Shown here: piece by piece, positions 30,237 to 43,100 of the stretch
Numbering within the stretch: the first letter of the stretch is position 1
How the letters are laid out: each line of letters starts with the position of its first letter
Assembly (NCBI GenBank): GCA_013397795.1
Contig: VZTJ01004286.1
Span: 2,651,408-2,715,407, forward strand
From: Orthonyx spaldingii
Lineage: Eukaryota; Chordata; Aves; Passeriformes; Orthonychidae
Reading direction: 5' to 3'
DNA: 64,000 nt
Program-made: the position numbers and the translations under genes
The notes under the pieces: model-generated
Databases searched by the model: none
Seen by the model: only the letters and a program-made list of their open reading frames with translations
Told to the model about the DNA's origin: nothing

Positions 30237-33200
30237 AGAAAGGAAGGATAGACTCATGCTGGGGAATATGAGTTAGCATTTCAGAACCTGTGTTTAGGAG
30301 AGCCAGGGAAAGAACAGAGGGTATGAAAAAGAGTGAAAAAAGAACATGCTTTTGCTAACATATGTTGTTCATAGAAGCAAATGATGAAGTCAATTCTGTT
30401 TTTCTCAATGGGGAAGTAGCTTTTTGAAATTTGGGGCACAATTTTTGTGGCAAACAGCACATCAATAAGCATAAATAAAGCCTCAGATTAGCATATAGCC
30501 TTACCTTTCTGCCATCTCTGTCTAATACCATTGTCTGAGAGAAATGGGGAAAAAAGATACTCTGATAAAATAATAGATTTTAGTTCTTCATATTTGTTGC
30601 ATGTTTGAATGAGTTATTCTATTGGGGTTATGGGAGGTTGATGGAAGGTAATGATTTCAAATATCTTCCCCCAGAAAAATCTAAACTTAAATAGAAAAGA
30701 ATGTTACACCACAAGTTATTTCATTATGGTCTTGCAATGTTTTCTTTCAAGATATCGATGATTGGAGTTGGAAACATTCAAGTTCTTTAGTGCTGACCCT
30801 TGGAAGAAATCTTAGATATCATGCTAAATATATTAAGATTAACACAAAACCTCAAACAACATGTGGTATTGGAGGCACAGTTCAGAATCTACCCAGGAGT
30901 GTGCCTAAGCAGTCATTTAAGTTGTTTCATCCATCAGGCAACAACTTTTTATACAGGCATCTTTTTAAATTAGACTGACCTACATTTTAGCTCATTTATA
31001 GTTCAGTAGGGGGTGCAAGAAACCTCCCAACATTTTCAGAGTTGGACTGTAGAGTTCAGCATGGCAACTATAGCTACAGAACAAAGAGTGTTCAAAAGAG
31101 GGTTAAATTCAGAGGAGGTTTTAATATGGAAAGAGGGCTTTGCCTTATAAGTGCTCTCACTCATTATCAATGGAAACATCAGTTCTAACTGTTCAGCTTT
31201 CAATACAGGACCAGGCTTAAATCTTCACCACAATTTCTCTCACAGTATGCTGGCCTCTCCCAGCTCCTTCTGTAACTGATCACAAATTGAAAGGATAACT
31301 TTAAAACATTGACCTTTTTTCCTTGGAAGTTGTAGAAGAAGTTGAAAGGATTGTAAGTTTATACTCAGCAGTAGGTTAAGTCATTCATCTCCAGTCTATT
31401 CCTCCAGCAAGTGGTGACTACACAGATGATCCATGTATGCTACAGTGCTCATTTGCTGTGGTCCTTGTAGGGCATTTGTCTCTGCCTACTAACAACAGGT
31501 CTACTAGCATTTCAAGGAACAGGCACCTGGAAAACCGAGGGCAGAGGCTAGGACTGTGAGCATTCAATTCATCATTTGGGAGCTTAAAACTAAAAATATA
31601 GCCCACACATCACAAAGTTGATCCTTGGCAAAAATAGACCAAAAAACCAGGATTTACAAGTTCCAAACATTTGTTTAAAAATTCAAATCTACAGCTACAT
31701 TCTACTTTCATGGTTTTCTCCCAAACAAAATGTTCAAAGTAGCTAGGAAGTATAGAAAACTGCCTTCCCCATTTTATTTCCACCCTAAGTCATTTGGTTA
31801 CTGGTCCATATTTCTACCAGTAGTTACCTGCACACCTTCCAACATGCAAGGGCTACAAAGAATAAACAAGAAGGCTGATAAAATGGTAAAAATCGTAGCT
31901 GGCCCACCTTGGATTTAGAAGTTGAGTTTTCTCTAATGGTAGCATGCAGTGAGGTCCCTCTTTTCTTATGCCAACTGCACAACCAGAGGGATTGTACAGT
32001 GTTATCCAGACCTTATTCATATCCGATGGTTGCGGTGAATTTGTCCTTTCAATTATGCATGCTCTGAGAGTAGAAAGCTGAATTCATAATGAACTTTCAA
32101 TGCCATCAAGGAGAAAATCAACTTCATGTGCTGAAGTAAGGTACAGAGTGTTTTTGCCTTACTCCTGCCTACAAAACTGTTTTCAAAGACAGCAGGAGGG
32201 GGATAAGTCTCATATGTGTAGAAAAACAATAGCACATTTACTGTATCTCTCATATGCGTCCATGGTTGCAAATTGGCTCTATAAAACACCAGACAGCCAG
32301 CTCAGCCTTCCCTTCCTCCTCACTGGGTAACCTCCCTAATCAACTCCCCCACTTCTTCAACTATTGTCAGCTAATCACGATGACCCAGTAACTCCAAAAT
32401 GCACTCTAGAGATAAAAATCACTTCCAAGTTTTCGTATTCAAGTATGTCTAGCAGAGAAATTAGTTTTAACTTTCAGATAAGATTGGGATATTTTTAAAT
32501 ATTGAAAAGGTATCATCTTCTGATTGTCTCATTGTACACTCTCCTCTCAGAGCCCCACTTTCCCTCTGGCATGGTTCCCCTTACTCCATTTATTCACTTT
32601 TAATGACAAGCATAATCGCAGCAACTCCACACTGGTAGAATTGACCGAGTGATGGTCAAGCATAAATAACTGTATCGGGTCACAGAAATATTTGAAATCA
32701 TTTCACTTTCCAGACAAAAACCCATTTTCACAACTGGGCTTATTGACAGCACACATGACACACCAAAGAAAGGAATGTAAAACCCAGAACAAACTAGATA
32801 AATCTGTGCAGCCACATCTCTTCTAATAGTCCTGTTTAAGGTGTAAGCTTGAAAACGACTATTGTTACATGTTCAAATTATGTTCCACTTTTGTCCTAAA
32901 GTTTTTTACTGAGGTGAGAGGGAAAGGGTGAAAAAACACTTTCAAAATGCTCTGCATTCATGAAGACAGTTCCCGTATTGTCTCTTGTTCAACAAGTCTT
33001 ACAGTGTTTTCCTTCTTTGTATCTAGTGAAAACAAAGTCATCACTTGTCATTTTTCTCTGGAAGTTTTGTTGGCCAGAAATGTGACAGTTTTATGAGGTA
33101 CATTGGACACCCAATATGCTGTGGATATGTAAAAATAAAAACAGTAACCTAAAAAAGTGAAATGCCAAAACAACGTGCACTAACCAGCCAGCTTTAATTC

Positions 33201-35619
33201 TCCCTACATACTCTTTAGATTAAGAAGTACTCCCTTATCTGCCCAACTTACAGAAGGAAAAGCAGCACAAAAGAGAAGAAACCTCCTGACTCAAAGTGGT
33301 AACAACTTTGAAATACCTCTTGAACCTGAACCTAGGACTCTGATGTGACCACCAGGTTACCAAACACTTGATACCCACAGGGAAAAGAAAAACAATTTTA
33401 AAAAATTGACTCACTTGGTCACTCTGAAATCCAGCTAAAACGCTTACTGGTGCCATAAGGAGAGGACTGAATAAAAAGTATCCATAAAATCTTTTGTTTT
33501 CACACTGTATGCTTTGTTTCTCAGCTTGGTCAGTCTGATGGCAAACAAAAGACCATTTCTCTTTAGCAATTGCTCAGTGACCTGCACAAAATAAAAAGGG
33601 AAGTGGAATAAGGTAACCAAAACATCTGTGAAAATAACTTACAGTGATTTATATCCTCAGCAAATCAAAGCGTTTTCCTCCTTGTATAAAAGTCAAGACT
33701 TGCACTAAAGAGGAATCATTTGGAATGGAACACATCCCATTCTTTCCCAAATGCTGATCTCTTGTTCGGGTGTTTGAAGCTTTATCCTATAAAATGCAAT
33801 ATAAACATAAGCAATGCAAGTTTCATCTGTCTTTGCCAATGAACTTGACAGCCACTTTAGAAGGGAAACATGAATTTATATTAATTTAGATGGAGCCTGG
33901 AATTAGGCATTCAACAAGAATTATTCTGATGGTGTTGCTCTTCAGTATTTCATGACTGATCAAAGGTGTCAAAAGGATAAAGGTAGTCTCCCTCTGAAGA
34001 TTTGTGGGTAGAGTTGGTTCTTTCAAGAGCATAATATTAAAGCATCAAGATTAAAGTGTCAGGTGTTTGCCTTTTACCCAGAAGTTGTGCAAAGCACCTT
34101 GAAATATTGGTGCTTCCTTCCTATAACTGGAGCTGAGATAAACTTTCAAGTCTTGACATTTTATTTTCATGCTCTGGAGGACTTCAGAGCACCATCCATT
34201 TTTAACACTGTAAAGAGAGCATGCCTATGTCAATCCATTTTTAATAGCGGTGATTAGTTGTGTTTCTTCATTCAACAAATAAATTTATTTCATTTGGATG
34301 GAAAGAGTAAGAAAGGGTAAAGAAAATGTGCTAAGAACCTTAAGGCCTTTCATGGGCCACATGGACCTTGCCCCAGCATGGCTTTTGGTCTCCCAACACC
34401 TTAATTTTCCATAGGTGGAAGGAAGGTGCTTAATGCTTTTATGCCCTACTTCCCAAAGGAGAAATTGCATGCTTCAGTGTGCAAGAAGTGTCAACATTTC
34501 TGCTTTTTTTTCTGCCTGAACCTGGACTTTGTTCAAGAAATTCTGCTTGCTGTTATATTACAGCTACATCTATAATCATATGTTCAAGTATGCCCAGAAA
34601 TTTTCAAGATCTAGAGCATGGCTATGAAAATAAATGGCCAAGCAGGATATTCCCTGGCAAGCCTTGGCCTATGCTGTTGGTTTCCAGGCACAGTTGTTCT
34701 GACTAGACCCAGATCCTTTGCAAGGGATGTGAATGCTGGAAGCAGTCCCTTAGGAAGGTTGAATATGTCATCTCTTGGCTGAGGCGGTAGAGATTCTTCA
34801 AATTGGGCAATCCATGTGTGTGTGTGTATGTGTGAGTTCATGAACCTTGGGTGTAGAAAGGGTTAGTCAACGGGTTAGTCAACTGCTTTTTCAAACGTGA
34901 AAAAGTTTGAGAGTTTGAACAAATAGTTTGATGAGTTTAAACCCCTTTTTTCACTAACAACTAAGGCATATGTTCTTACTCAGTTTCATTTTTGCTCTTT
35001 TGAGTTAGCATTTTCTAAGTGGAATGCAATAAAGAGGTCAAATTAAGCCTTGACACTTGTGTTAAAGTGGTCAGACTACCATTTTACCAAAAAGATATTA
35101 ACTTCTTCTGAGACATGTCTACAATAGTGGGAGGCCTGCAGGTCAAAGAAATTCAAGACTGAAATCACCAGTTCTATTTCATTTATCTTAGACTGGATGA
35201 GAACAAATTCAGACTGTGCCAAAAGCTGCTAAATTTAGTAGCCTTGCTCATTGAAAGAGCAAACAGCTGCCACTAAACCAAATGCATTCCTTCTTATCAG
35301 TCATCAGCATGATAAAAGGAAGGATGAAACAATTTGTCTGCCAAAACAGACATACTTAGGCTTCAGGCACATGCAACACAACCAAAGAGTAAGCAATCAC
35401 AGCCTGTCACTTCCACTATTCAAGAACACTCTGGTGACTATCTGTTGACAAATTGAAAGAGATTAAAAGAAAAAATGCAAGTCAATTTCAATGCGGGAAT
35501 ATGCTACCTTCTAGTAAAAGACTTAAATATATTCATTGTACCTGGGTCATCAGAAGAGTTGCTATATCATGACCTAAAACTACCTCTTGGGAGAATGGAA
35601 AAATGTCCAGATACCTGTT
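30237..35619. other. No gene seen
   Basis: AT-rich sequence without a recognised gene or repeat family. A short TG run lies at 34,813-34,836. Confidence 0.4.
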
Positions 35620-35873
35620 TGTGCTGGTTTAGAGTTCCTTTTCTTCACAGTATCTGTTATGGGGCTGTGATTTGGATTTGTGCTGAAAATGGTGTTGATA
35701 ATTCAGGGATGTTTTAGTTACTGCTGAGCAGTGCTTACATAGAGTCAAGGCTTTTTCTGCTTCACCCCACCAGTGAGGAGGCTGGGGATGGGCAAGAACT
35801 TAGCACACAACTGGAACAGCTGACCCCAGCTGACCTAAGGGATATTCCATACCGTGCGGCATTGTGGTTAACA

Positions 35874-35879
35874 TATAAA
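35874..35879 (+). promoter_or_regulatory. TATA box of the solo LTR
   Basis: TATAAA within CATATAAAGCTGGGG, in the normal core-promoter place of this LTR. The promoter elements look intact by eye. Confidence 0.6.
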
Positions 35880-36068
35880 GCTGGGGGAAAAAGAAGAAAG
35901 AAGGGGACATCTGGAGTGATTTTTGTGTTTGTCTTCCCAAATTACTGTTCTGTGTGATGGAGTCCTGCTTTCCTGGGGATGGATGAACACCTGCCTGCCC
36001 CTGGGAAGTGGTGAATGAATTCCTTGTTTTGCTTTGCTTCACCTGCATGTGCAGCTTTTGCTTTACCT

Positions 36069-36074
36069 ATTAAA
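36069..36074 (+). terminator. ATTAAA polyadenylation signal of the solo LTR
   Basis: ATTAAA in CCTATTAAATAGTCTTTATC, about 195 bases downstream of the TATA box. Confidence 0.55.
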
Positions 36075-36374
36075 TAGTCTTTATCTCAACCCATGAGTTT
36101 TCTCACTTTGATTCTCTCCACCATCCCACTGGGGTGAGTGTGAGAGCAGCTGCTTGGGGCTTGGTTGCTGGCTGAAGTTAAACCATGACACTGATTAAGG
36201 CTAGAAAAATTCAGATTAGAAATCAGGAATACCTTCAGATCATTGTGATCAATGGGACAATTTACTGAAAAATGTATGAATAATCTGTCTGTTGTAGTTA
36301 AGAGGATGTGGGTTTAAAGACAAGAGTTTGGTCAGCCAGAAACAATGATTCACATGCACAAGTTTCTAGGTACA

Positions 36375-36690
36375 ATCATAGAATCGTTTAGGTTGAAAAG
36401 GACCTTTAAGATCTTTAAGTCAAACTGTTATCCCAGTACTGCTAAATCCATCACTAAACCATATCCTTAAGCACCACATCTTCACATCTTCTAGATATCT
36501 CCAGTGATGGTGACTTGACCACTTTCCTGGACAGCCTGCTCCAACACTTGACAACCATTTTGTTGAAGAATTTTTTCCTAATATCCAATCTAAACCTCCT
36601 CTGGTGCAACTTGAGGCCATCTCCTCTTATTCTTTCATTTGTTAAGTGGGAGAAGAGATTGACTTCCCACTTCATTAGAGGGATTAAGTG
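36375..36690 (-). mobile_element. CR1 LINE 3'-end fragment (about 315 bp)
   Basis: AATCATAGAATCGTTTAGG marks the antisense 3' terminus, followed by CTAAACCATATCCTTAAGCA, TTTTTTCCTAATATCCAATC and TAAACCTCCTCTGGTGCAAC, all typical CR1 3' UTR and ORF2-end text. One 5'-truncated copy, with no stops to judge because most of it is untranslated. Confidence 0.88.
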
Positions 36691-39600
36691 CAAAGAAAAT
36701 CAGTGGCTCGGGTAAGTGCCTGTGTTGAGCGCTCAAGAGACTGAATGATTGAGGGAGGAGGATCTCTTTCAAGAGAAATCAGTGTGACTGGGGGACAATT
36801 AAAGTGTCCATGAACGACGATTCACAATGTGGAACAAAGATTTTGTTTGCATATGAAAAATATGCCATACCATACTTGACTCCTCCATACCCCAAATTAC
36901 TTTATTTTTCCATGGACTTAGTGTACTCTGTGAGTCTTTGCTGAGGGAAGAATATTTGTTTGGATGTCTTTTTTGCAGATATGAATAGCAAATATTGCAG
37001 TTGTGGGATGGAAGTGTGTAGAGAAACATTGAGGGAGGGCAGGCAAAAAGCATGCTTGATATTTGCATCAAGTTGTGGTTCTGTGCAGCTTATCCTGCTT
37101 AAAGCATCTTTGTGATCACTACATACACATGCATCCTGACTCCATACAATACATCCCTTGGAGCAACTGGGAAACTTAATTCATTATAAAAGCTTCATTC
37201 TCTTCTTTTGGAAGACGCACTGTTTATACAGGATACATAACTTTCAGCTAGATGGTTCATGTCTGTAAAAATACATAATTGAAATACTGATGCAAAGACA
37301 TTAAATCCAAACTTCAATAGAATTATTTGCTCTGATAAGCCTTCATGTTAAGTGTGGAGAAACAGCTCAATCCCTCCTAGGCTTCTGGCTTTGTCAGTAT
37401 TTAGGCAATTGCCTTATATGAATATATGATATATCAAAAGGTATTAGGCATAATGTTACCTTAAAGAGAGAGGTATTATTCCCCTTCATTCCTGGATATC
37501 AGTCTCAGTTTGGAGTCAGAAATTTCCAGACTGAACTGTTCTGGCATCACCACTGGCAGTGATAACTACAGCAACTCCTAGCTCACCATGCACGTATATT
37601 GAAAAATGTTGGGAAAATTATTCAGACAACATCTGTGTCCTACTTTGAAGTAGTTTGCGTACAGCTCTGCACACATCTGTTTAGGAACTTCATCTAAAGG
37701 CATTACCATCTTTTTCTCTTCATTAGAGAAAGAAAAAGCTCTTCCCAGATGCTTTCTTATCTCAGTGTTCTTGTAGCTTCCTCTATGTTTCCCTTAATAT
37801 TAATTTGTCTACAGCATCACACTGAGTCATGAATATACTATGTTTCTGAAATAAAATATGAAAGGCAATTACTAGTGCTTTTGATTTACTTCAAGAAAAC
37901 CTGCAGCATGTGTATTTCTTTTCTTTTACTGACGCATTCTGAACTGTGAAAAATAATGGAGCTCTTTAACCTGTATCTGAGGTCAAAGGAATATTGAAGC
38001 AAAAAATGAATACCAAAATCTTTGCCTGCACCACTTTAGTGCTGTCAAATCAAGATGCTAATGCCTTACAGACAAGTTTTTCTTGGGGTTTATGTGAAAG
38101 AGAATGGTCATAGCAGGTTAAAGATGTAAGAGTGTGTTTCACTTCAGTATTCACTGCTCATGTGCCCACTTTCAGAGCTGTGGGAAAAAACAGGTGCATT
38201 CATAAGAACCCCACTTCGCTAAGGCACTTCACTGGGAAACAGACATCAGAAATCCAATGGACAGTTCTGCTGCCAGACATTTCTTTAGATAGCTGCAGCT
38301 ACAATTCCTTACCCTTGCCTTGCAATCTGTGCACCTTGCAGAGCAGTGCTCCGAGACCAATAACACGTACTGCTAGAACTGAAGCAGCCTGATAACTACA
38401 GGAGGAGAAAGACATGCATTGCTAAATGCAGTGTCACCTCTTCCATCACCAGTCATCCTAAAGTGCTGACTTTGACACCAATGTCACCGTCCAGAAACAT
38501 CAATTGCCTCTTAACATTTAGCTTGACTGGGGCACTGATACAGCCATCTTTCAGTCTATTCAATTGCTGAAAAAATTTAAGTGGAATTAAGGTACTGGTA
38601 GCAATCAGTCACAGATTGAGATAGCAGGACTGTAGTGGGACTACAGTTTCCTAATTTTCTTCTCAGTTAAAAGCCTCAGATCTATCTCCTGAAAATTCCT
38701 GCAATGGGTTCTGTGTTATGAAGACTCAAATCCTGCAGCTATAACAGGAAAAAATAAATGGATGCAAAATAAATTGCATTTCACATCAAAGCAAATTCAA
38801 AGGCTACTGCACAATGTGTATTATTTATTTCCATATTTAATTCATCAAACTTCATCTTTCTTTAATTTAAATAAACCTTATACTATCTATTTTGTCTACT
38901 GGCTCAGATTATTGAAGGTATTCCACATGTGTGAGAAAACTTACATGCACTTTGTTTCTCCAAACACAGGACTTTGCCTACACACAGAGGCATAAAATAT
39001 GCATATTTTCATGCATTTTAGAGAAAAAGTACTGCCCCTTTATTACTTTATTATTGCTTTTCTTTTTTAATTTCTCCCTTCTTTCCCAGACGGTCTTTCC
39101 AACAACCATCTGCTTTCTCTCTTTCTAGTTTTCCACACAACCCCTTACATTGTTTTATACTTAAAAGAGATTACAAATTTTACAGGGTCTAAATAGCAAT
39201 ATCCCCTCCAGAAAAATAACCACTCAACCCCACACCCCCTAAGGATTCTTCCTCCTCTATTGTTTTTCTCTGCAGTCACAAACTCTTCCCTGATTTTTTC
39301 CCCCTTGCTTCTTCCTTTCAACTGCACTCGATTCTTTATCAGCAGTAAAGCTTAGATCTCTAAGCCTCTACCAGTGCTGTTTAAAAAAATTTTAAAAAGC
39401 TACTATCATTACCTTTGCTGTAAGGTGTCCGTGCTAAAAATAGTATTATTTGATTAAAGAAAAGATAACTGAGATGCTCATCCACAGGATTAGTGTCTCT
39501 AGAGTAGGCAGGCTCAACGTGAGGTAGACAATAATCCATCCCTTAGTTTCAGTATTGCTGTTGCAGAGAATGTGATGAAGCGAGAATATATTACGTCCCT

Positions 39601-40027
39601 TGTGACAGTACAATCAAAAAGGAGACAGATCTGTGAAGGTAATGGTCATCTTGGAAGACAAGGTGCACATGAAGCATTTTTTCCCTAGTACAGGAATTGA
39701 AGGAGATATGTTGTCTCAAATTAAAATCTACAAGGCTTTTTGAGAAGATGGACACCCATGCAGGTTCAATCATCCTGTCTCTAATGTACTGCCTATCCTG
39801 GGGAAGGCAAATCCCCAGTGACACAACAGAAAGATAGAAAAATGCTGAACGCATCCTTGGTACCAGGTTCAAATTAATTATGTAGTTCAGCATTTCCTTG
39901 AGGATTTCTTACAGATTTTTTCTCTGGGCTTTCCCCAAACAGTAGGTCATGCAATCCAAGCTTTTGCACGTCATCTGCAAATCTACAGCACAGCTTTCTC
40001 TTACCTTTCAGAAGAGATTTAACAATG
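36691..40027. other. No gene seen
   Basis: AT-rich sequence, no recognised coding region or repeat family. Confidence 0.4.
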
Positions 40028-40125
40028 TTGCAGTGGATTGACCCTGGCTTGATGCCAGGCACCCACCAAAGCTGCTCTATCATAGTTTTCCCCACTGCTG
40101 TTGGTGAAGGTATTCAATGGAGTCA
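40028..40125 (-). repeat. Scrap of the second LTR family (3' terminus)
   Basis: TGCAGTGGATTGACCCTGGC, GATGCCAGGCACCCACCAAA and GCTGCTCTATC correspond to the U5 end of the LTR found at 9354-10,421 and 6890-7398, from a less diverged member. It helped place the LTR ends in those copies. Similarity fades by about 40,125. Confidence 0.55.
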
Positions 40126-43100
40126 TGTATTCCTGGGCCAAGGTTGCAGACCCTTTGCCTCTTCAGCAAGCACACCTTGCATATCTCTCTCTTTTTTTTC
40201 CTATTTTTAAATATTCAATGTTTCTACATAGAAGACTAATCTGTAGGCCCAAAGTGACTCAGGAGAGGAGAGGAAAAATTAATAAACACCCCTTGAAAGA
40301 ACAGTTATGGAAGCAGGGAGTGAGGAGATAAGCATTTTCATCACTCAGTATTCCATGGAGAAGGTCACAAAGAGTTTTAAGGAAAACTGCCGCAGAGTGT
40401 TTCCTTCCTCTGCCTTGATGGCATCAGTTCAGTGGAGAGGGCCCCTGCACTGCCCAAAACAGGGAAGCACTGGGTTGAAAAGTGTGCTGTCATACAGAAT
40501 AGTGAAAAATCTGTTTTTCAAGCACAGAAAATGCCACATTGAATAAAGCCTTTGATCTGGCTTTTAGATTCAGTCACCCTTGGAAATAGCCACAAGCACA
40601 ATTTGGCTGATACCATCCAAATAAGCACAGTGCTTGGTGACCTTTACCGAGTGTTTTCTAAAAGTACCATTAGCACAGTTCCTGACCTTCTAGCAATGAT
40701 ATCCAGATCTTTCAACAAGCCACAGACACGTTTCATTGTAGCATCCACTGTGATACATATTAAAAAAACAAGCTGTCAAATAAATCAGTGACCAGACGCA
40801 TTTTAAGAAAGGGCCAGGGGCTAGAAATAAGGACTAGCCTTCCGTACATCCTGGGGAGTGAGTTAGGAACAGCAGTTTGTTTTGCTATCTTTTTGTTTTC
40901 TACTGACTTTGATAAGGAGGGATTTTTTTTTGCCCTGGAGGGTTTTGGAGGATTCTAGAGAGGAGGTCTCAGAAGGACAGACAAGCTTTGCCTTTATTGG
41001 AAAGGCAGGGAAGGACAAGAGGCCTCTTTGGACAGGCCCCTCTTAGGCAAGACAAGGATAAGGGAAAAGGTGTCATTCTGTCATTTATCACCACCTATTT
41101 TTTACCTTTGTATTCATAACTCATAGCGACAAAACCATGAGCTGCAATTGAAGTTTTGCACTTGGGACGTTTAGATCTGTCCCACAGCACTTCTGAGGCC
41201 AGGTTATATCTGACCTCCAAGTCTTCCTGCAGAAAGGAGCTTCCAAGGTCTACTGCAAGCAAGCGTATTTTCAAAAGCAGGTATGGAACTAGCCCTTTAT
41301 GACCTCTAGACTTACCAAAGCTGGTCACAGCTGGCAACATATATGCAGAATTATTGTATTGGAACATGCTTGAAGGCATATCCTAATATGAGTCTTCAGT
41401 CTTATCCCAAGAGCAAACCAGGATTAAAAAGAACCCAAAGAAGAGAAGAACCATACAGCTCTAGTTCCTACTTTCCATGTTGTTGCTTGTTCCCTCCTTT
41501 ACGACACTGCAAATCAATCTACACTGAGCATGGTATATTTATTTATAATCCTTTCTTCAGTTTCTGGTTGTCCACCAGCTGTATAGAACTCAGGAGCTGA
41601 AGCCCACCCAGAGACCCAAACCCAAGACCTTTGTTCGCATCTCTAGCTTATCAGTGGAAAATTGCTGCACTTGTTCTCATCCTCAGCATCTCAGCTATTT
41701 CAGGTTTCTAGTTATCTGGATGATAGACATCTCATGTCTCCCTTCTCTATAAATCATCACTTTGTAGTGCACTAAAAATGATGGAAATCACATTTGTTTT
41801 CTCATTCATTTCTCTGTTCACACAGGAGGAAGGCATCATCAGCTTGAAGTTCATATTGTGTCTTTGAAGGGTTAGAGAAGCTGAGACATGAGATATATTC
41901 CAGAATTCACTTTCAATTAAAATCTAAGAGGGTTTTCCCTGCTCTGCCAGAGAATTATCATTGCCATAAAGAAAATTTATCCTTATGGCTCTCTACAACA
42001 GTCTGCTTTTCAGCTACCAGTTAACTTTCAAAAGTTGTCTTAACTTAAAAACACCCAGTCATAAACAAGGAAACAATCAAACCCCAAACAAACAGGAAAC
42101 TCTCTGATATTTTCCTTTCTGCTATCAATAGCCTAAAAAACCTCATGCAGTACCTAATCTGTCTACCCATAAAATACCCTTAAGAGCCACCAGATGCTTC
42201 TATAGCATGCCTTGGTATTCCTTCAGCCTTCAAATTCCAGCTGACTTGGAATGAAGACATCTGTAGATGCAGGAGACCTCATCCGGAACTTCAGTCAGTG
42301 TATGCTGAAGTTGCTGCTGGTCTTCTCTTTCTCTTAAAGTTGCCTTACCTCACTGTGATCAACTCTTTTTAACTGTGGCTTTGACTTCAGTATGCTCACG
42401 AGTGTCTCTTAATGAGGTAGAAATCTGAGCAACCAATTCTTTAAAAAAAAAAAATTTAAAAAACCTGTTTATTTGTGTCATGTACTACATCTCTCAGACT
42501 GATGAATTCACTGAAATCAAGGTAAGTAAAATTTAGCCCAGGGGACTGAACTGAGCATTTTTCTCAGTTTTGGTCTGATAAATGAGGTTGTACACATTGC
42601 TATCACCTCCATGCCTCAGTTTCCCCATGTATAAAACAGCAATGAGCTATTAAACTCACAAAGAGCTTTGAAAGAATTAGTGAAGAAACTTACCATAAAA
42701 AAGCTGGGTATTACTGAAGGAATGGAAGTTTTTAAAATTGAGAGGCCTTTGTTTAAAGGCTTGTGAAGAATTAAAAGGTGCTGAAATTTCTTCCATTTGT
42801 GTGAATTTAAATTGCTAGATGATGAAAGAAAGAGACAAAGGAGTAATCAGGCATATACGGTAGATTGGTCTGTGGAAGTGGTAGGGGCCTGGTACCTGCA
42901 TTTCTTTTCCAATTGCGTGAGGATTATGAGCAAATTTTTTGACGTATATCAGGTTATCTAGGCAGAGGGAAATGCAGTGAATTTCTTACAGCTGACATGA
43001 TCTCCCATCAACCATGTGCTCCACTGCATTCCAAACCCAAATTCCCACAGTATTTATGCACCTAAGAATACACACCACCGCCTAATGGTGCTCTCAAAAG

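Larger units (their letters stand above)
35620..36190 (+). mobile_element. Solo ERVL-like LTR (571 bp)
   Basis: Starts TGTGCTGGTTTAGAG and ends AAACCATGACA, so it has TG...CA ends. TATAAA lies at 35,874-35,879 and an ATTAAA polyadenylation signal at 36,069-36,074, both on the plus strand. The body (for example GTTTTAGTTACTGCTGAGCA and GGGATATTCCATACC) matches a common avian ERVL LTR type from memory. The flanks CTGTT and CTGAT could be a 5-bp target duplication with one change. No internal retroviral sequence is attached, so it is a solo LTR. Confidence 0.88.
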
